Below, one piece after another: positions 1 through 6,223 of a DNA stretch of 7,878 nt (within the stretch, counting starts at the first letter, position 1; the number at the start of each line of letters is the position of its first letter). Made by a program: the position numbers and the translations under genes. The notes under the pieces are model-generated. The model did not search any database. It was not told the DNA's origin and saw nothing but the letters and a program-made list of their open reading frames with translations. This stretch comes from Candidatus Heimdallarchaeota archaeon (GTDB taxonomy: Archaea > Asgardarchaeota > Heimdallarchaeia > Heimdallarchaeales > Heimdallarchaeaceae), in contig JAEOTG010000158.1 in NCBI GenBank assembly GCA_016839985.1, positions 1-7,878 on the forward strand. Reading direction: 5' to 3'.

Positions 1-1264
1 AAGGTTTAGCTAAAGAGTTTTCTTGAATAAGTAATGAGCAGATTCCGGAAACGACTGCTGCTGAATAGCTTGTTCCTGATACAACTATAGTATTATCTCC
101 ATTTGTTGTTGTAGTATTTAACATAACACCAGGAGCTACCACATCTGGTTTCAACCATGTTGCTTCAGTTTCAATAGAATCAAAAATGAATTGAGAAGAT
201 GTCTGATTATAGTTCTGAACTACAGGTCCTGCACCACTCAAATCATATAACATGTTGTTGTTATCAATGGCGCCTACAGTAATTGCTTGAGTAGAAATAC
301 CTGGACTAAGCAAAGTATAGTGATCATTATAACCATATTCTTGAATTCCTCTTGCATTTCCTGCTGAAACGCAAACAATTACTCCTTGCTTTACTGCATT
401 ATTAACAGCTACAACCTCTGGAGCATTCTTATCAGAAACCACTTTCCCTAGTGAGAGATTAATTACATCTGCATTATTCTCTAAAGACCAATCAATTCCT
501 TTGATTAAAAGTTCAATTGATCCAGTAGCATCATGTGAAAGGACTTTACCAATTAAAAAGTAACAATTTGGAGCTATTCCTCTCGTATATCCATATAGAC
601 CATTACTCCCTATTACACCAGCAACTTCAGTTCCATGTCCATGGTCATCTTCAACATTTGTTGTATTATCAAAGAAGTTTTTTGTTACTAAAATTCTACT
701 TTCACCTCCCATAGTCTCAGCTAATGCTGGATGAGACATTTTTATTCCAGTATCTAAAATTGAAATGCGTGTATCATTACCATACAATCCGTCAGACCAT
801 AAAGAAGGAGCTGAAACTTTTTCAGTAAAATTACAAACTGTTTGTGATAAATTCAATGAATTACTAGAAAGGTATGATGATGCAGCTTTAACTCTAGAAT
901 TACTCCAAACTTCTGTAAAATATCCAAGTTGTAATTTCTCTAAAAACTCTTCCTTTGACAAGGTTATTGCAATTCCAGAATATGAGTTGAAATTACAAAT
1001 ATTCTTTCCTACTTCTTTTAATTGATTTATGAGTTTAGGATACGATAATTTAGCAATAATTCGAAATTCTTCATCATAATTTGCTTTTTGAATCGTTTTT
1101 CTGAAACTCTTTTCTTTGATAATCTCAAAGATATTATATGTTCTAGTGGATTTTTCTTGTTGAGAATCTACAATCATCGTAGAAAAAGAGTTGTAAGAGA
1201 AAAGACATGTAATAATAAGAATTACACATATCAATTTTTTTCTAATTTGGAGTAGATGCTTCAC
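1..1264 (-). CDS. Secreted subtilisin-like (S8 family) serine protease, C-terminus beyond the left edge
   Basis: This is a peptidase S8 precursor; 421 codons are visible and the 3' end lies outside the window. Residues 1 to about 28 form a signal peptide or N-terminal anchor: basic start (RKK at 8-10) and a hydrophobic run around 11-23. Residues about 65-130 look like an I9-type inhibitory propeptide, with the typical NFNSYSGIAI segment near 91-100. The catalytic domain starts near 150 and has all the active-site residues: Asp171 in ILDTG, His210 in HGTEVAG, oxyanion Asn303 in SAGN and Ser399 in SGTSYSAA. The usual GTSMAAP motif is changed to GTSYSAA, but the nucleophile is intact, so an active extracytoplasmic protease is expected. 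Start: GTG at 1264 is the only common start codon before the signal peptide; an in-frame stop lies at 1306-1304 and a TATA-like box lies 25 bases upstream. TTG at codon 11 is a weaker alternative. The substrate cannot be deduced. Confidence 0.93.
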   Translation of the reverse strand, partial: MKHLLQIRKKLICVILIITCLFSYNSFSTMIVDSQQEKSTRTYNIFEIIKEKSFRKTIQKANYDEEFRIIAKLSYPKLINQLKEVGKNICNFNSYSGIAITLSKEEFLEKLQLGYFTEVWSNSRVKAASSYLSSNSLNLSQTVCNFTEKVSAPSLWSDGLYGNDTRISILDTGIKMSHPALAETMGGESRILVTKNFFDNTTNVEDDHGHGTEVAGVIGSNGLYGYTRGIAPNCYFLIGKVLSHDATGSIELLIKGIDWSLENNADVINLSLGKVVSDKNAPEVVAVNNAVKQGVIVCVSAGNARGIQEYGYNDHYTLLSPGISTQAITVGAIDNNNMLYDLSGAGPVVQNYNQTSSQFIFDSIETEATWLKPDVVAPGVMLNTTTTNGDNTIVVSGTSYSAAVVSGICSLLIQENSLAKP

Positions 1265-1285
1265 ATAAGTAGAAAGAAAAATGAG

Positions 1286-1294
1286 ATATAAAAA
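1286..1294 (-). promoter_or_regulatory. TATA-like box for the S8 protease gene
   Basis: On the minus strand this reads TTTTTATAT. Its centre lies about 25 bases before the GTG start, the archaeal TATA-to-transcription-start distance, so transcription would begin at or next to the start codon and give a leaderless mRNA. No Shine-Dalgarno sequence is visible before the GTG, which fits. No clear purine-rich BRE is seen. Confidence 0.45.
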
Positions 1295-1318
1295 TGTAAG
1301 GTGTCATTTAATCATTTT

Positions 1319-1330
1319 AAAATTAAAAAA
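1319..1330 (-). terminator. Oligo-T tract after the HAD phosphatase gene
   Basis: On the minus strand, starting 13 bases after the stop codon of the phosphatase gene, the sequence reads TTTTTTAATTTT. Archaeal transcription often ends at such T-rich tracts without a hairpin, and none is evident here. It lies ahead of the protease promoter, which supports separate transcription of the two genes. In such AT-rich intergenic DNA the tract could be chance. Confidence 0.3.
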
Positions 1331-1342
1331 TATCATATTTAA

Positions 1343-2197
1343 TTATTGAATTGAAGATTCTAAAACATCCAATAAATCATTAATGATTATATCTGGTGAT
1401 AGATCATCAGACAATTCTTCTAAATCCTCTTGAGATGTCACACCTGATAAAACTAAGCACGAAGTAATCCCAATTTGATTTGCACCATAAATATCTGTAT
1501 GCAAGCGATCACCAAACATAATTGCTTTCTCTTTAGGAGTGTTTGATATCTCTAAAGCGGTTAAATACATTTGTTCTTGAGGTTTTCCTATTATTTTGGA
1601 GATCTTTCTATTAGATAATTCTTCTAAAACTGTTATCATAGCTCCTCCTCCTGGAATGAGACCACTGTTTGTAGGGAAGGAGATGTCAGCATTAGTAGCA
1701 ATAAATTCTACCTTTTTATCCTTCTTTCTTAAAAGATTCATTGCTCTAGCCATTTTAACATAATTCAGTTTTCTATCCATTCCTGTTACTACATAATCAA
1801 TTCCATCAAAATCAAAGTCAAATATTTCTTCATTATTTGTCTCTCTTTTGGGATTTGCTACTTCTAGATTTTGGTTTTGTAATTCTTTTTTCAATCCTTC
1901 TTCACCAATCACATAGATGCGAGAATTAGGTTTCTTTTCAGAGATGTATTTTGCTGTTAGATACGAAGAAGTAAGAATATCTTCTTCCTTAATAATAATC
2001 CCCATATCAGATAACTTCTGAACATAATCTGAGCGAACTTTAGTGCTGTTATTGGTTAGAAGAAGTACTTTCTTCCCCGATTTTTTTAATTGACTTAATA
2101 ATTCGATAGCTCCAGGTAATGGACTATTTTCTTTGTAAAGTACACCATCTCCATCGAATAAAAATGTGTCAAATAAATGAAAAGGATTCTCAAACAT
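1343..2197 (-). CDS. HAD-superfamily class IIA phosphatase (NagD / phosphoglycolate phosphatase-like)
   Basis: A soluble cytoplasmic phosphatase of the haloacid dehalogenase superfamily; 284 residues is normal for the NagD/PGP group. Motif I is FDGDGVL, with nucleophile Asp15 and acid/base Asp17. Motif II is LLLTNNST, with Thr48-Asn49-Asn50. Lys205 in GKPQ is the motif III lysine, and motif IV is GDRLHTD, with Asp230 and Asp235 for Mg2+. The class II cap lies between motifs II and III (about 70-200) and includes PGGGA at 182-186. Family members dephosphorylate phosphoglycolate, 4-nitrophenyl phosphate, pyridoxal phosphate or nucleotides; the cap sequence does not let me choose. The start is ATG at 2197, with a weak AGGT 9-12 bases before it. 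The gene is complete and divergent from the membrane-protein gene, and shows no evident functional link with its neighbours. Confidence 0.9.
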   Translation of the reverse strand: MFENPFHLFDTFLFDGDGVLYKENSPLPGAIELLSQLKKSGKKVLLLTNNSTKVRSDYVQKLSDMGIIIKEEDILTSSYLTAKYISEKKPNSRIYVIGEEGLKKELQNQNLEVANPKRETNNEEIFDFDFDGIDYVVTGMDRKLNYVKMARAMNLLRKKDKKVEFIATNADISFPTNSGLIPGGGAMITVLEELSNRKISKIIGKPQEQMYLTALEISNTPKEKAIMFGDRLHTDIYGANQIGITSCLVLSGVTSQEDLEELSDDLSPDIIINDLLDVLESSIQ

Positions 2198-2229
2198 TTT
2201 CTTTAACCTACTTCTTTTAAATCAGATTT

Positions 2230-2238
2230 TTTAATAAA
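2230..2238 (-). promoter_or_regulatory. Possible TATA-like box for the HAD phosphatase gene
   Basis: On the minus strand this reads TTTATTAAA, 33-41 bases before the ATG. If used, transcription would start near 2208 and give a leader of about 11 bases carrying little more than the weak GGT. The whole divergent region is AT-rich, so the assignment is tentative. Confidence 0.25.
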
Positions 2239-2261
2239 TTTTATTCAAATAGTTTGCAAAC

Positions 2262-2270
2262 TTTTTTATC
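2262..2270 (+). promoter_or_regulatory. TATA-like box for the membrane-protein gene
   Basis: This reads TTTTTTATC, with its A 26 bases before the ATG at 2294. The spacing and T-rich form match the box before the S8 protease gene and point to a leaderless transcript. No Shine-Dalgarno sequence stands between it and the ATG. Confidence 0.4.
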
Positions 2271-2293
2271 TTACGCACACTTTAGGTATACAT

Positions 2294-3814
2294 ATGTCGT
2301 ATGTAGAAAAAGCTTTTTACCAGTATATTAAGACTATATTTACTAGTGGATTAAAGGTTTTATTCAGCAAGAAATATATATTCTACACAATAGCATTTAT
2401 ACTAATTTCTGTAACTTCTACAGTTTTTTATCTTATTGAAAAAGAGCTAGCAACGATAGATGTTGGTTATATATTGATTGGAGTAGAACTTGCAGTTGCA
2501 GTAACATACATAGTTTTTGGTATATTTTTTTCTCGTTATCCTCTTAAATATTGGGTAGGACCAGCTTTCGTTGTAGCTGCTGGAGGTTCTGTACTTATTT
2601 ATTATCTTCCTATAATTTCGAATTTTGATATCTCTCCCTACATCGCAGGAATTTGTTATCTAGCATGGATTCTAGTATCAGTTTTTCTAACTTTTTCTCT
2701 ATCTCGTAATTTTTGGGGAAGTAAAGTATTAGGAAGTGTAATGTTCCTTGGAAAACAAGCTGATGAAGGATCTATTTTGTTTAGTGGTGTTGTGTTTGTT
2801 TTATCTTTAGCAAATGCAGCAATGGGTGGTTATCTAATGTATTTTGGAATTACTTCTACTCCTGTAGATTCTTTTCTTATTGTAACTGCATGTTTTGCAA
2901 TAATAACAATAATTCTTGTAAACATTATTATTTTTACTTTAGGAAAAAAGGATGATGTGTTTTACACTATCTTAGCATTTTTCTATATATTTGCATCTTT
3001 TACTTTGTGGAAATTAACAATCTATACAATTAGAGGACAACCTCCAAGTGATAATGTAGGAAGTATTTTAGTAGCGTTATTCTTCATTTTTTACACTGTT
3101 TCAAATTATGGAAAAAAGATTAAGAAAATTGAAGCTAGTGCATTAGATCAGACTCAGCTTCAAGAAGAAATTGAAGAAGAAACAAAGAAGAGAAAGAGAA
3201 GGAGAAAAAGGAAAAAAGTAGAAATAGTTATTGAAGAAGAAGAGAGATGGAGTATGTTAAAGATTCCTAGAGCAATTGGTCCGTTAGGAGTTTTAATGTC
3301 TATTATGGGGTTAATTTTAGGATATCATGTAACATACCTGCAATTACTTTCAACAAAGGAGAAGGATATTTTTGAAGTACTTTTTGCTAATTATGAAGAT
3401 TCACCAGTTGATTATCTAATTGGATTAAAAGACAAGTTTGCTGTAATTTTAATTTTATGCATGGTTATTTTCTTCTTGCTCAGTTATCGATACTCTCAAA
3501 ACTTCAGAAATTATGCTTCTCCAACTCTTTATCGTTTTGAATTCTTACCACCTTTTGAAGAATTAGTTGAAAGAATTGATCGAATCAAGAGTGGTGAAGA
3601 TTCTTGGAAAAATTATGCTAACATGATAATAAAAGAAGGTGTGAAAATAGGTGTAAAATCTACTGCTCGGAAAGTATTTATTTCACCAACTAAGAAAGTG
3701 GCTGGTGCCATTGGAGGGGCTTATTCTAAGACAAAATCAGGAATCGGTAAAGTTTTTAGACGGAGAAAAAAGAATAATGGAATAGAGAAAGAAATAACTG
3801 AAAATGAAACATAA
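2294..3814 (+). CDS. Unrecognised polytopic membrane protein with charged linker and basic C-terminal tail
   Basis: I do not recognise a family. Of 506 residues, about eight hydrophobic segments occupy the first 271: roughly 28-47, 57-79, 86-108, 113-136, 160-186, 193-216, 222-245 and 256-271. A hydrophilic linker follows at 272-326, with an acidic patch (EEIEEE), a dense basic run (KKRKRRRKRKK at 298-308) and a second acidic patch (EEEE at 314-317). Two more segments, about 328-352 and 383-398, lead to a soluble tail of about 105 residues. The tail is rich in Lys/Arg (RRRKK at 489-493), and 445-487 alternates Gly/Ile/Lys in a way that suggests an amphipathic helix. Linker and tail are probably cytosolic by the positive-inside rule. 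No transporter signature or catalytic motif is visible. The ATG start lies 26 bases after a TATA-like box; the gene is divergent from the phosphatase gene. Confidence 0.85.
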   Translation: MSYVEKAFYQYIKTIFTSGLKVLFSKKYIFYTIAFILISVTSTVFYLIEKELATIDVGYILIGVELAVAVTYIVFGIFFSRYPLKYWVGPAFVVAAGGSVLIYYLPIISNFDISPYIAGICYLAWILVSVFLTFSLSRNFWGSKVLGSVMFLGKQADEGSILFSGVVFVLSLANAAMGGYLMYFGITSTPVDSFLIVTACFAIITIILVNIIIFTLGKKDDVFYTILAFFYIFASFTLWKLTIYTIRGQPPSDNVGSILVALFFIFYTVSNYGKKIKKIEASALDQTQLQEEIEEETKKRKRRRKRKKVEIVIEEEERWSMLKIPRAIGPLGVLMSIMGLILGYHVTYLQLLSTKEKDIFEVLFANYEDSPVDYLIGLKDKFAVILILCMVIFFLLSYRYSQNFRNYASPTLYRFEFLPPFEELVERIDRIKSGEDSWKNYANMIIKEGVKIGVKSTARKVFISPTKKVAGAIGGAYSKTKSGIGKVFRRRKKNNGIEKEITENET

Positions 3815-3840
3815 TCAATTCCTAAAAATGAAGTATAGGA

Positions 3841-3852
3841 TTTTTTTCTTTT
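3841..3852 (+). terminator. Oligo-T terminator of the membrane-protein gene
   Basis: TTTTTTTCTTTT begins 27 bases after the TAA stop, at the convergent junction with the minus-strand cluster; its last bases overlap the stop codon of the gene ending at 3851. A T-rich tract without a strong stem is the usual archaeal intrinsic terminator. A four-base CCTA/TAGG pairing just before it is too short to count as a hairpin. Confidence 0.45.
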
Positions 3853-4252
3853 AGTCAGGGATATGGGATATTTCACTAAAATTCAGAAGGCGTGTGAAAA
3901 GGAGATTACCTAGTTCTAATTTTAGTTTATCTGGATTTTTCTCTAAACTTTCAGCTAAACTATATATTTTCATAGAAAGTTCCGCATCTCCGAACACATA
4001 ATGAATATAGAAAGCAAGATCTCTTGTGCTTGAAAATTTGTCAATTTCTTCACTTGAGCAAACGTGTTTTTGTATTGTCTTAGGATCAAGTTTCATAATA
4101 CATTCATGCAATTCCTCTAATGTTGAACAAGAACAAGTAACTTCGCTTGTACTTGAAGATATGAAATGAAACCTAACATTAGGTTCTTCTTCTCCTTTTG
4201 CCATCTTTGCTAATACTTTGAGTTTCGTAACATCCAAAATCTTCAACCTCAA
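3851..4252 (-). CDS. Small uncharacterised protein, tentatively DUF5752-like
   Basis: A soluble protein of up to 133 residues and last gene of the minus-strand cluster. The body (about 25-110) has a strand (VRFHF), a helix with TLEELHECI, a conserved-looking His-Val (HVCSS) and a segment DLAFYIHYVFGDAELSMKI. The order 'short strand, sLeEL helix, HV, D..x..I..VFGD.eL' recalls DUF5752, but this is remembered pattern only. Four cysteines cluster at 40, 42, 51 and 65, including a CSC; too few other ligands are seen to call a metal site. The start is uncertain. TTG at 4252 is the first after the in-frame TAA that ends the Roadblock gene. TTG at 4237 has a GAGGT eight bases before it. ATG at 4204 (Met17) would give a compact version. 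The Roadblock gene lies 9 bases upstream, so co-translation is likely. Confidence 0.7.
   Translation of the reverse strand: MRLKILDVTKLKVLAKMAKGEEEPNVRFHFISSSTSEVTCSCSTLEELHECIMKLDPKTIQKHVCSSEEIDKFSSTRDLAFYIHYVFGDAELSMKIYSLAESLEKNPDKLKLELGNLLFTRLLNFSEISHIPD
4246..4250 (-). promoter_or_regulatory. Possible ribosome binding site inside the nominal start of the small protein gene
   Basis: GAGGT on the minus strand lies eight bases before the in-frame TTG at 4237-4235. If it works, translation begins at codon 6 of the longest reading, not at TTG 4252, and the protein has 128 residues. Confidence 0.3.
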
Positions 4253-4261
4253 ATGAATAGA

Positions 4262-4639
4262 TTATTTCAACATCATTGGTGCTAAGCGTTCTAGGAGTCT
4301 TTTTATGTTATGCTCTAACAAACCTCTATTTTCTTCTTTAGTGGTGATTATTACAGCATAATATTCATCACCAATTGGTCTTAAATAAACGAAATGATCC
4401 TTCTCTTCAATTGTTACACTTAGTAAAGTGTATTCGTTCATTAGCTGTTGCAAGGATTCTTTTGCAAGAGATAACATTTTCTCGCTTAACCATTGTATAA
4501 CTAAACGTTCGAATTTTTGTGATGATTCTGCTAAGAGTAAAGCATCTTTAGCATAAATTATTGAACATCCTAAAATTCCTTCTGTATTTGCTTCAAATTC
4601 ATGCAGTATATCTTCAATTTGTTGTCCAGATAGGCTCAT
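4262..4639 (-). CDS. Roadblock/LC7 domain protein (stand-alone)
   Basis: A single-domain Roadblock/LC7 protein of 125 residues, the usual length. The order matches the fold: helix about 6-20 (IEDILHEFEANTEG), strands about 21-36 (GCSIIYAKDALLLAES), long helix about 46-66 (WLSEKMLSLAKESLQQL), strands about 69-99 ending YYAVIIT, and a final helix about 102-121 (ENRGLLEHNIKRLLERL). Such proteins dimerise and serve as GTPase-activating or scaffold subunits for Ras-like GTPases (MglB with MglA; LAMTOR/Ragulator with Rags). No GTPase gene is in the window, so the partner is unknown. I chose ATG at 4639 because GGTGG lies five bases before it; GTG at 4648 would add three residues. The gene follows the longin-like gene after 77 bases, may have its own promoter, and ends 9 bases before the small DUF5752-like gene. 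Confidence 0.85.
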   Translation of the reverse strand: MSLSGQQIEDILHEFEANTEGILGCSIIYAKDALLLAESSQKFERLVIQWLSEKMLSLAKESLQQLMNEYTLLSVTIEEKDHFVYLRPIGDEYYAVIITTKEENRGLLEHNIKRLLERLAPMMLK

Positions 4640-4644
4640 ATATC

Positions 4645-4649
4645 CCACC
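4645..4649 (-). promoter_or_regulatory. Shine-Dalgarno sequence for the Roadblock gene
   Basis: GGTGG on the minus strand, five bases before ATG 4639, resembles the archaeal GGAGGTGA consensus. It overlaps the alternative GTG start at 4648 and so favours the ATG. It is one of the few clear ribosome sites in this window. Confidence 0.55.
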
Positions 4650-4672
4650 AGTTCTCTACGCTATGTTGTGAA

Positions 4673-4687
4673 ACTTATACTATATCA
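4673..4687 (-). promoter_or_regulatory. Possible TATA-like element before the Roadblock gene
   Basis: On the minus strand this reads TTGATATAGTATAAG. Centred near 4680, it would place transcription start near 4654, leaving a leader of about 15 bases with the GGTGG site. This would allow the Roadblock and small DUF5752-like genes to be transcribed as their own unit. The region is AT-rich, so chance is possible. Confidence 0.35.
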
Positions 4688-4716
4688 ATTTTGTCGTTTC
4701 TATTGTGGGTATAAAA

Positions 4717-5625
4717 TTATATTGTTTTATTAACAAAATACAGTATTCTACTTAGATGTGGTGTCATTTCTTTCAATTCGGCTACAGATAAACCAAAGAA
4801 AATTGCTCTAGCAGCATATTTAGTTGAACCATATGTTAAAGTCCAGATTTCTTGGTTTTCTATTTGTGTTTTAGTTATTTGCTTGGTTTCTTGAGTTAGT
4901 TCTGTATCAATAATACTTTTGTTCTTTAGGATTTCTTGAATTAAAGGAAATATCTCATCAATTTTTTTTCTACTGAAAACAAAAGATGTTAATTGATCCT
5001 CCTTAACAATAACAAACAGTCCTGCAACTAGATATTTATAACCCAAAAAAAAACTGCTAAGAGACTTTTTAATGCTATTTAGTCTATTTTCAGTCAACAC
5101 TTCCTCATTCATTATTTTCTCGATATGAAACTCCTCAATCTTTACATCAGGAATTGAAATTTGTGGAGTTTCAGCTTGAATTCCACTATCTTCTTTTTGT
5201 TTTTTAATGCCTTTTTTTCTTATTTCAACTACTAAATCTAAAGGAATAGCTCTTTCTTTTATGTCAAGAAGCGAGTCAATCGAATCTAATGAAAGCGTTT
5301 CAGTAAGAATACTGTATCGTAATTTAATCCCTTTAAGTAGGTCCATTTCTTCACTCTTAGGAAAACTTTCCTTCGTTATTGCAACTATTAATTTTCCATC
5401 ATCAAGTGTTTCAAATAAAAATTTACTTGAACCAAAATCAATTGATTTAACCTCTTCTTGACCTACAGAAAAAGTATAACTATGTAATGCCGATATAAAA
5501 CCAAAGACGAGTATATCATCTATATCTAGCAAATCAGTATATTTTTCGTTATGAACACTTACACCTTCATCAATAATGTGTACTGAATAAAGATGCTCTT
5601 TATATTGTGATAGTTTGGAACTCAT
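4717..5625 (-). CDS. Longin-like domain protein with a C-terminal Roadblock-like module
   Basis: A soluble 302-residue protein. Residues about 10-130 read as a longin-like domain of the kind found in FUZ/MON1/HPS1 proteins and in many archaeal proteins: strand LYSVHIIDEGVSVH, acidic turn DIDD, hydrophobic helix ILVFGFISALHSY (38-50), then strands VKSIDFG, KFLFETLDD and KLIVAITK. A charged linker follows (about 136-175, with KKGIKKQKE). Residues about 176-302 follow helix-strand-strand-helix-strands-helix: helix 178-195, strands 197-208 and 212-218, helix 221-235, strands about 251-279, final helix 282-298. That is Roadblock/LC7 topology, inferred from the predicted pattern rather than sequence identity. 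Longin and Roadblock folds both build Ras-family GTPase regulators, and a stand-alone Roadblock gene comes next, so a complex is plausible. The start is ATG at 5625, with no clear Shine-Dalgarno sequence; the nuclease gene ends 51 bases upstream. Confidence 0.72.
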   Translation of the reverse strand: MSSKLSQYKEHLYSVHIIDEGVSVHNEKYTDLLDIDDILVFGFISALHSYTFSVGQEEVKSIDFGSSKFLFETLDDGKLIVAITKESFPKSEEMDLLKGIKLRYSILTETLSLDSIDSLLDIKERAIPLDLVVEIRKKGIKKQKEDSGIQAETPQISIPDVKIEEFHIEKIMNEEVLTENRLNSIKKSLSSFFLGYKYLVAGLFVIVKEDQLTSFVFSRKKIDEIFPLIQEILKNKSIIDTELTQETKQITKTQIENQEIWTLTYGSTKYAARAIFFGLSVAELKEMTPHLSRILYFVNKTI

Positions 5626-5676
5626 CTACAAATATTATATTTCTATAGGATTTTTTACTGTTTTTGTATTCCACTT

Positions 5677-6213
5677 TCAAAAAAAATCAGAAAGTTTTGA
5701 TTGAGAATAAAACGCAAAACCACTGGATTCAAGGTTAGACTGTATATGCTCCTGAGAAGAACAAAACAAAAAGACGTTTCTTCTCCAGATTTCATTGAGA
5801 ATTTCATCATCTGAAAAATACTGTTTTTTTCTCCAGTTTTTTTTACGATTTAAGTATATTCCATAATCTTTTGATAACACAAGATATCCAACAAAAAGAT
5901 AATTTTCTAAAATACTCTTTTTCGATTTTCTTTCTAGTTCTCTATTAACTAGTAATTTCAAATAATCCTCTAGTTGCTCTAATGATTTATCCTCTATACT
6001 TGGAGTTATTTTCTCATAGTGTTTTACTTCAAAAACCAAATAAAAGATTTTGTTATTGTATGATCGTTTTGCTAAAATATCTACTCTTCTGTTTTCAATT
6101 TTTCTCTCTTCCCAAACCATGAAACTATTATTTTTAAGAAAACTAGCTATGCTTTTTTGAGCTTCTTGCCAATTCTGTTTAAACTTATCTTCCTTAAATT
6201 GCATGTCATTCAC
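5677..6213 (-). CDS. PD-(D/E)XK-type nuclease with C-terminal PCNA-interacting peptide
   Basis: A 178-residue protein that looks like a small restriction-endonuclease-fold nuclease. The N-terminal helix has QEAQKSIASFLKNN with Glu17. Next come the core motifs: Asp45 in RRVDILA and Glu62-Val63-Lys64 in FEVKH, the D-(X)n-E-X-K signature. A helix with LEQLEDYLKLL (79-88) resembles the glutamine-containing helix of Hjc/RecB-like nucleases. Strand YLFVGYLVLS (105-114), a basic stretch with RKKNWRKK (123-130) that could bind DNA, and NVFLF (146-150) follow. The protein ends exactly in QSKLSDFF, a full PIP-box match. A role in DNA repair, recombination or replication at PCNA is inferred; the known PIP-box nuclease NucS is longer and arranged differently. 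The start is GTG 6213, 10 bases after the TPR stop; ATG 6204 is a close alternative with GTGA five bases before it. Co-transcription with the TPR gene is likely. Confidence 0.72.
   Translation of the reverse strand: MNDMQFKEDKFKQNWQEAQKSIASFLKNNSFMVWEERKIENRRVDILAKRSYNNKIFYLVFEVKHYEKITPSIEDKSLEQLEDYLKLLVNRELERKSKKSILENYLFVGYLVLSKDYGIYLNRKKNWRKKQYFSDDEILNEIWRRNVFLFCSSQEHIQSNLESSGFAFYSQSKLSDFF
5680..5703 (-). other. PIP-box coding segment at the nuclease C-terminus
   Basis: The last eight codons before the TGA stop encode QSKLSDFF, residues 171-178. This fits the PCNA-interacting consensus Q-x-x-(I/L/M)-x-x-aromatic-aromatic at all four key positions (Gln171, Leu174, Phe177, Phe178). It lies at the extreme C-terminus, where archaeal replication and repair proteins often carry it. 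Binding to PCNA is inferred. Confidence 0.6.
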
Positions 6214-6223
6214 AAAAATTTAA

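Noticed and set aside
765..1025. Plus-strand open frame of 86 codons
   Set aside because: It lies wholly inside the protease gene on the opposite strand, where the other reading has a propeptide and the start of the catalytic domain. It has no upstream signal.
3160..3250. Purine-rich GAA/AGA low-complexity stretch
   Set aside because: It is explained by the Glu- and Lys/Arg-rich linker of the membrane protein; there is no regular repeat unit.
3821..3840. CCTA...TAGG inverted repeat before the T-tract
   Set aside because: A four-base stem with a long AT loop is too weak for a hairpin; the T-tract alone is reported as the terminator.
4646..4648. GTG as start of the Roadblock gene
   Set aside because: It overlaps the GGTGG ribosome site that is well spaced for ATG 4639, so the ATG is preferred.
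5207..5461. Plus-strand open frame of 84 codons
   Set aside because: It is antisense to the longin-like domain gene and serine/leucine-rich in the manner of a shadow frame.
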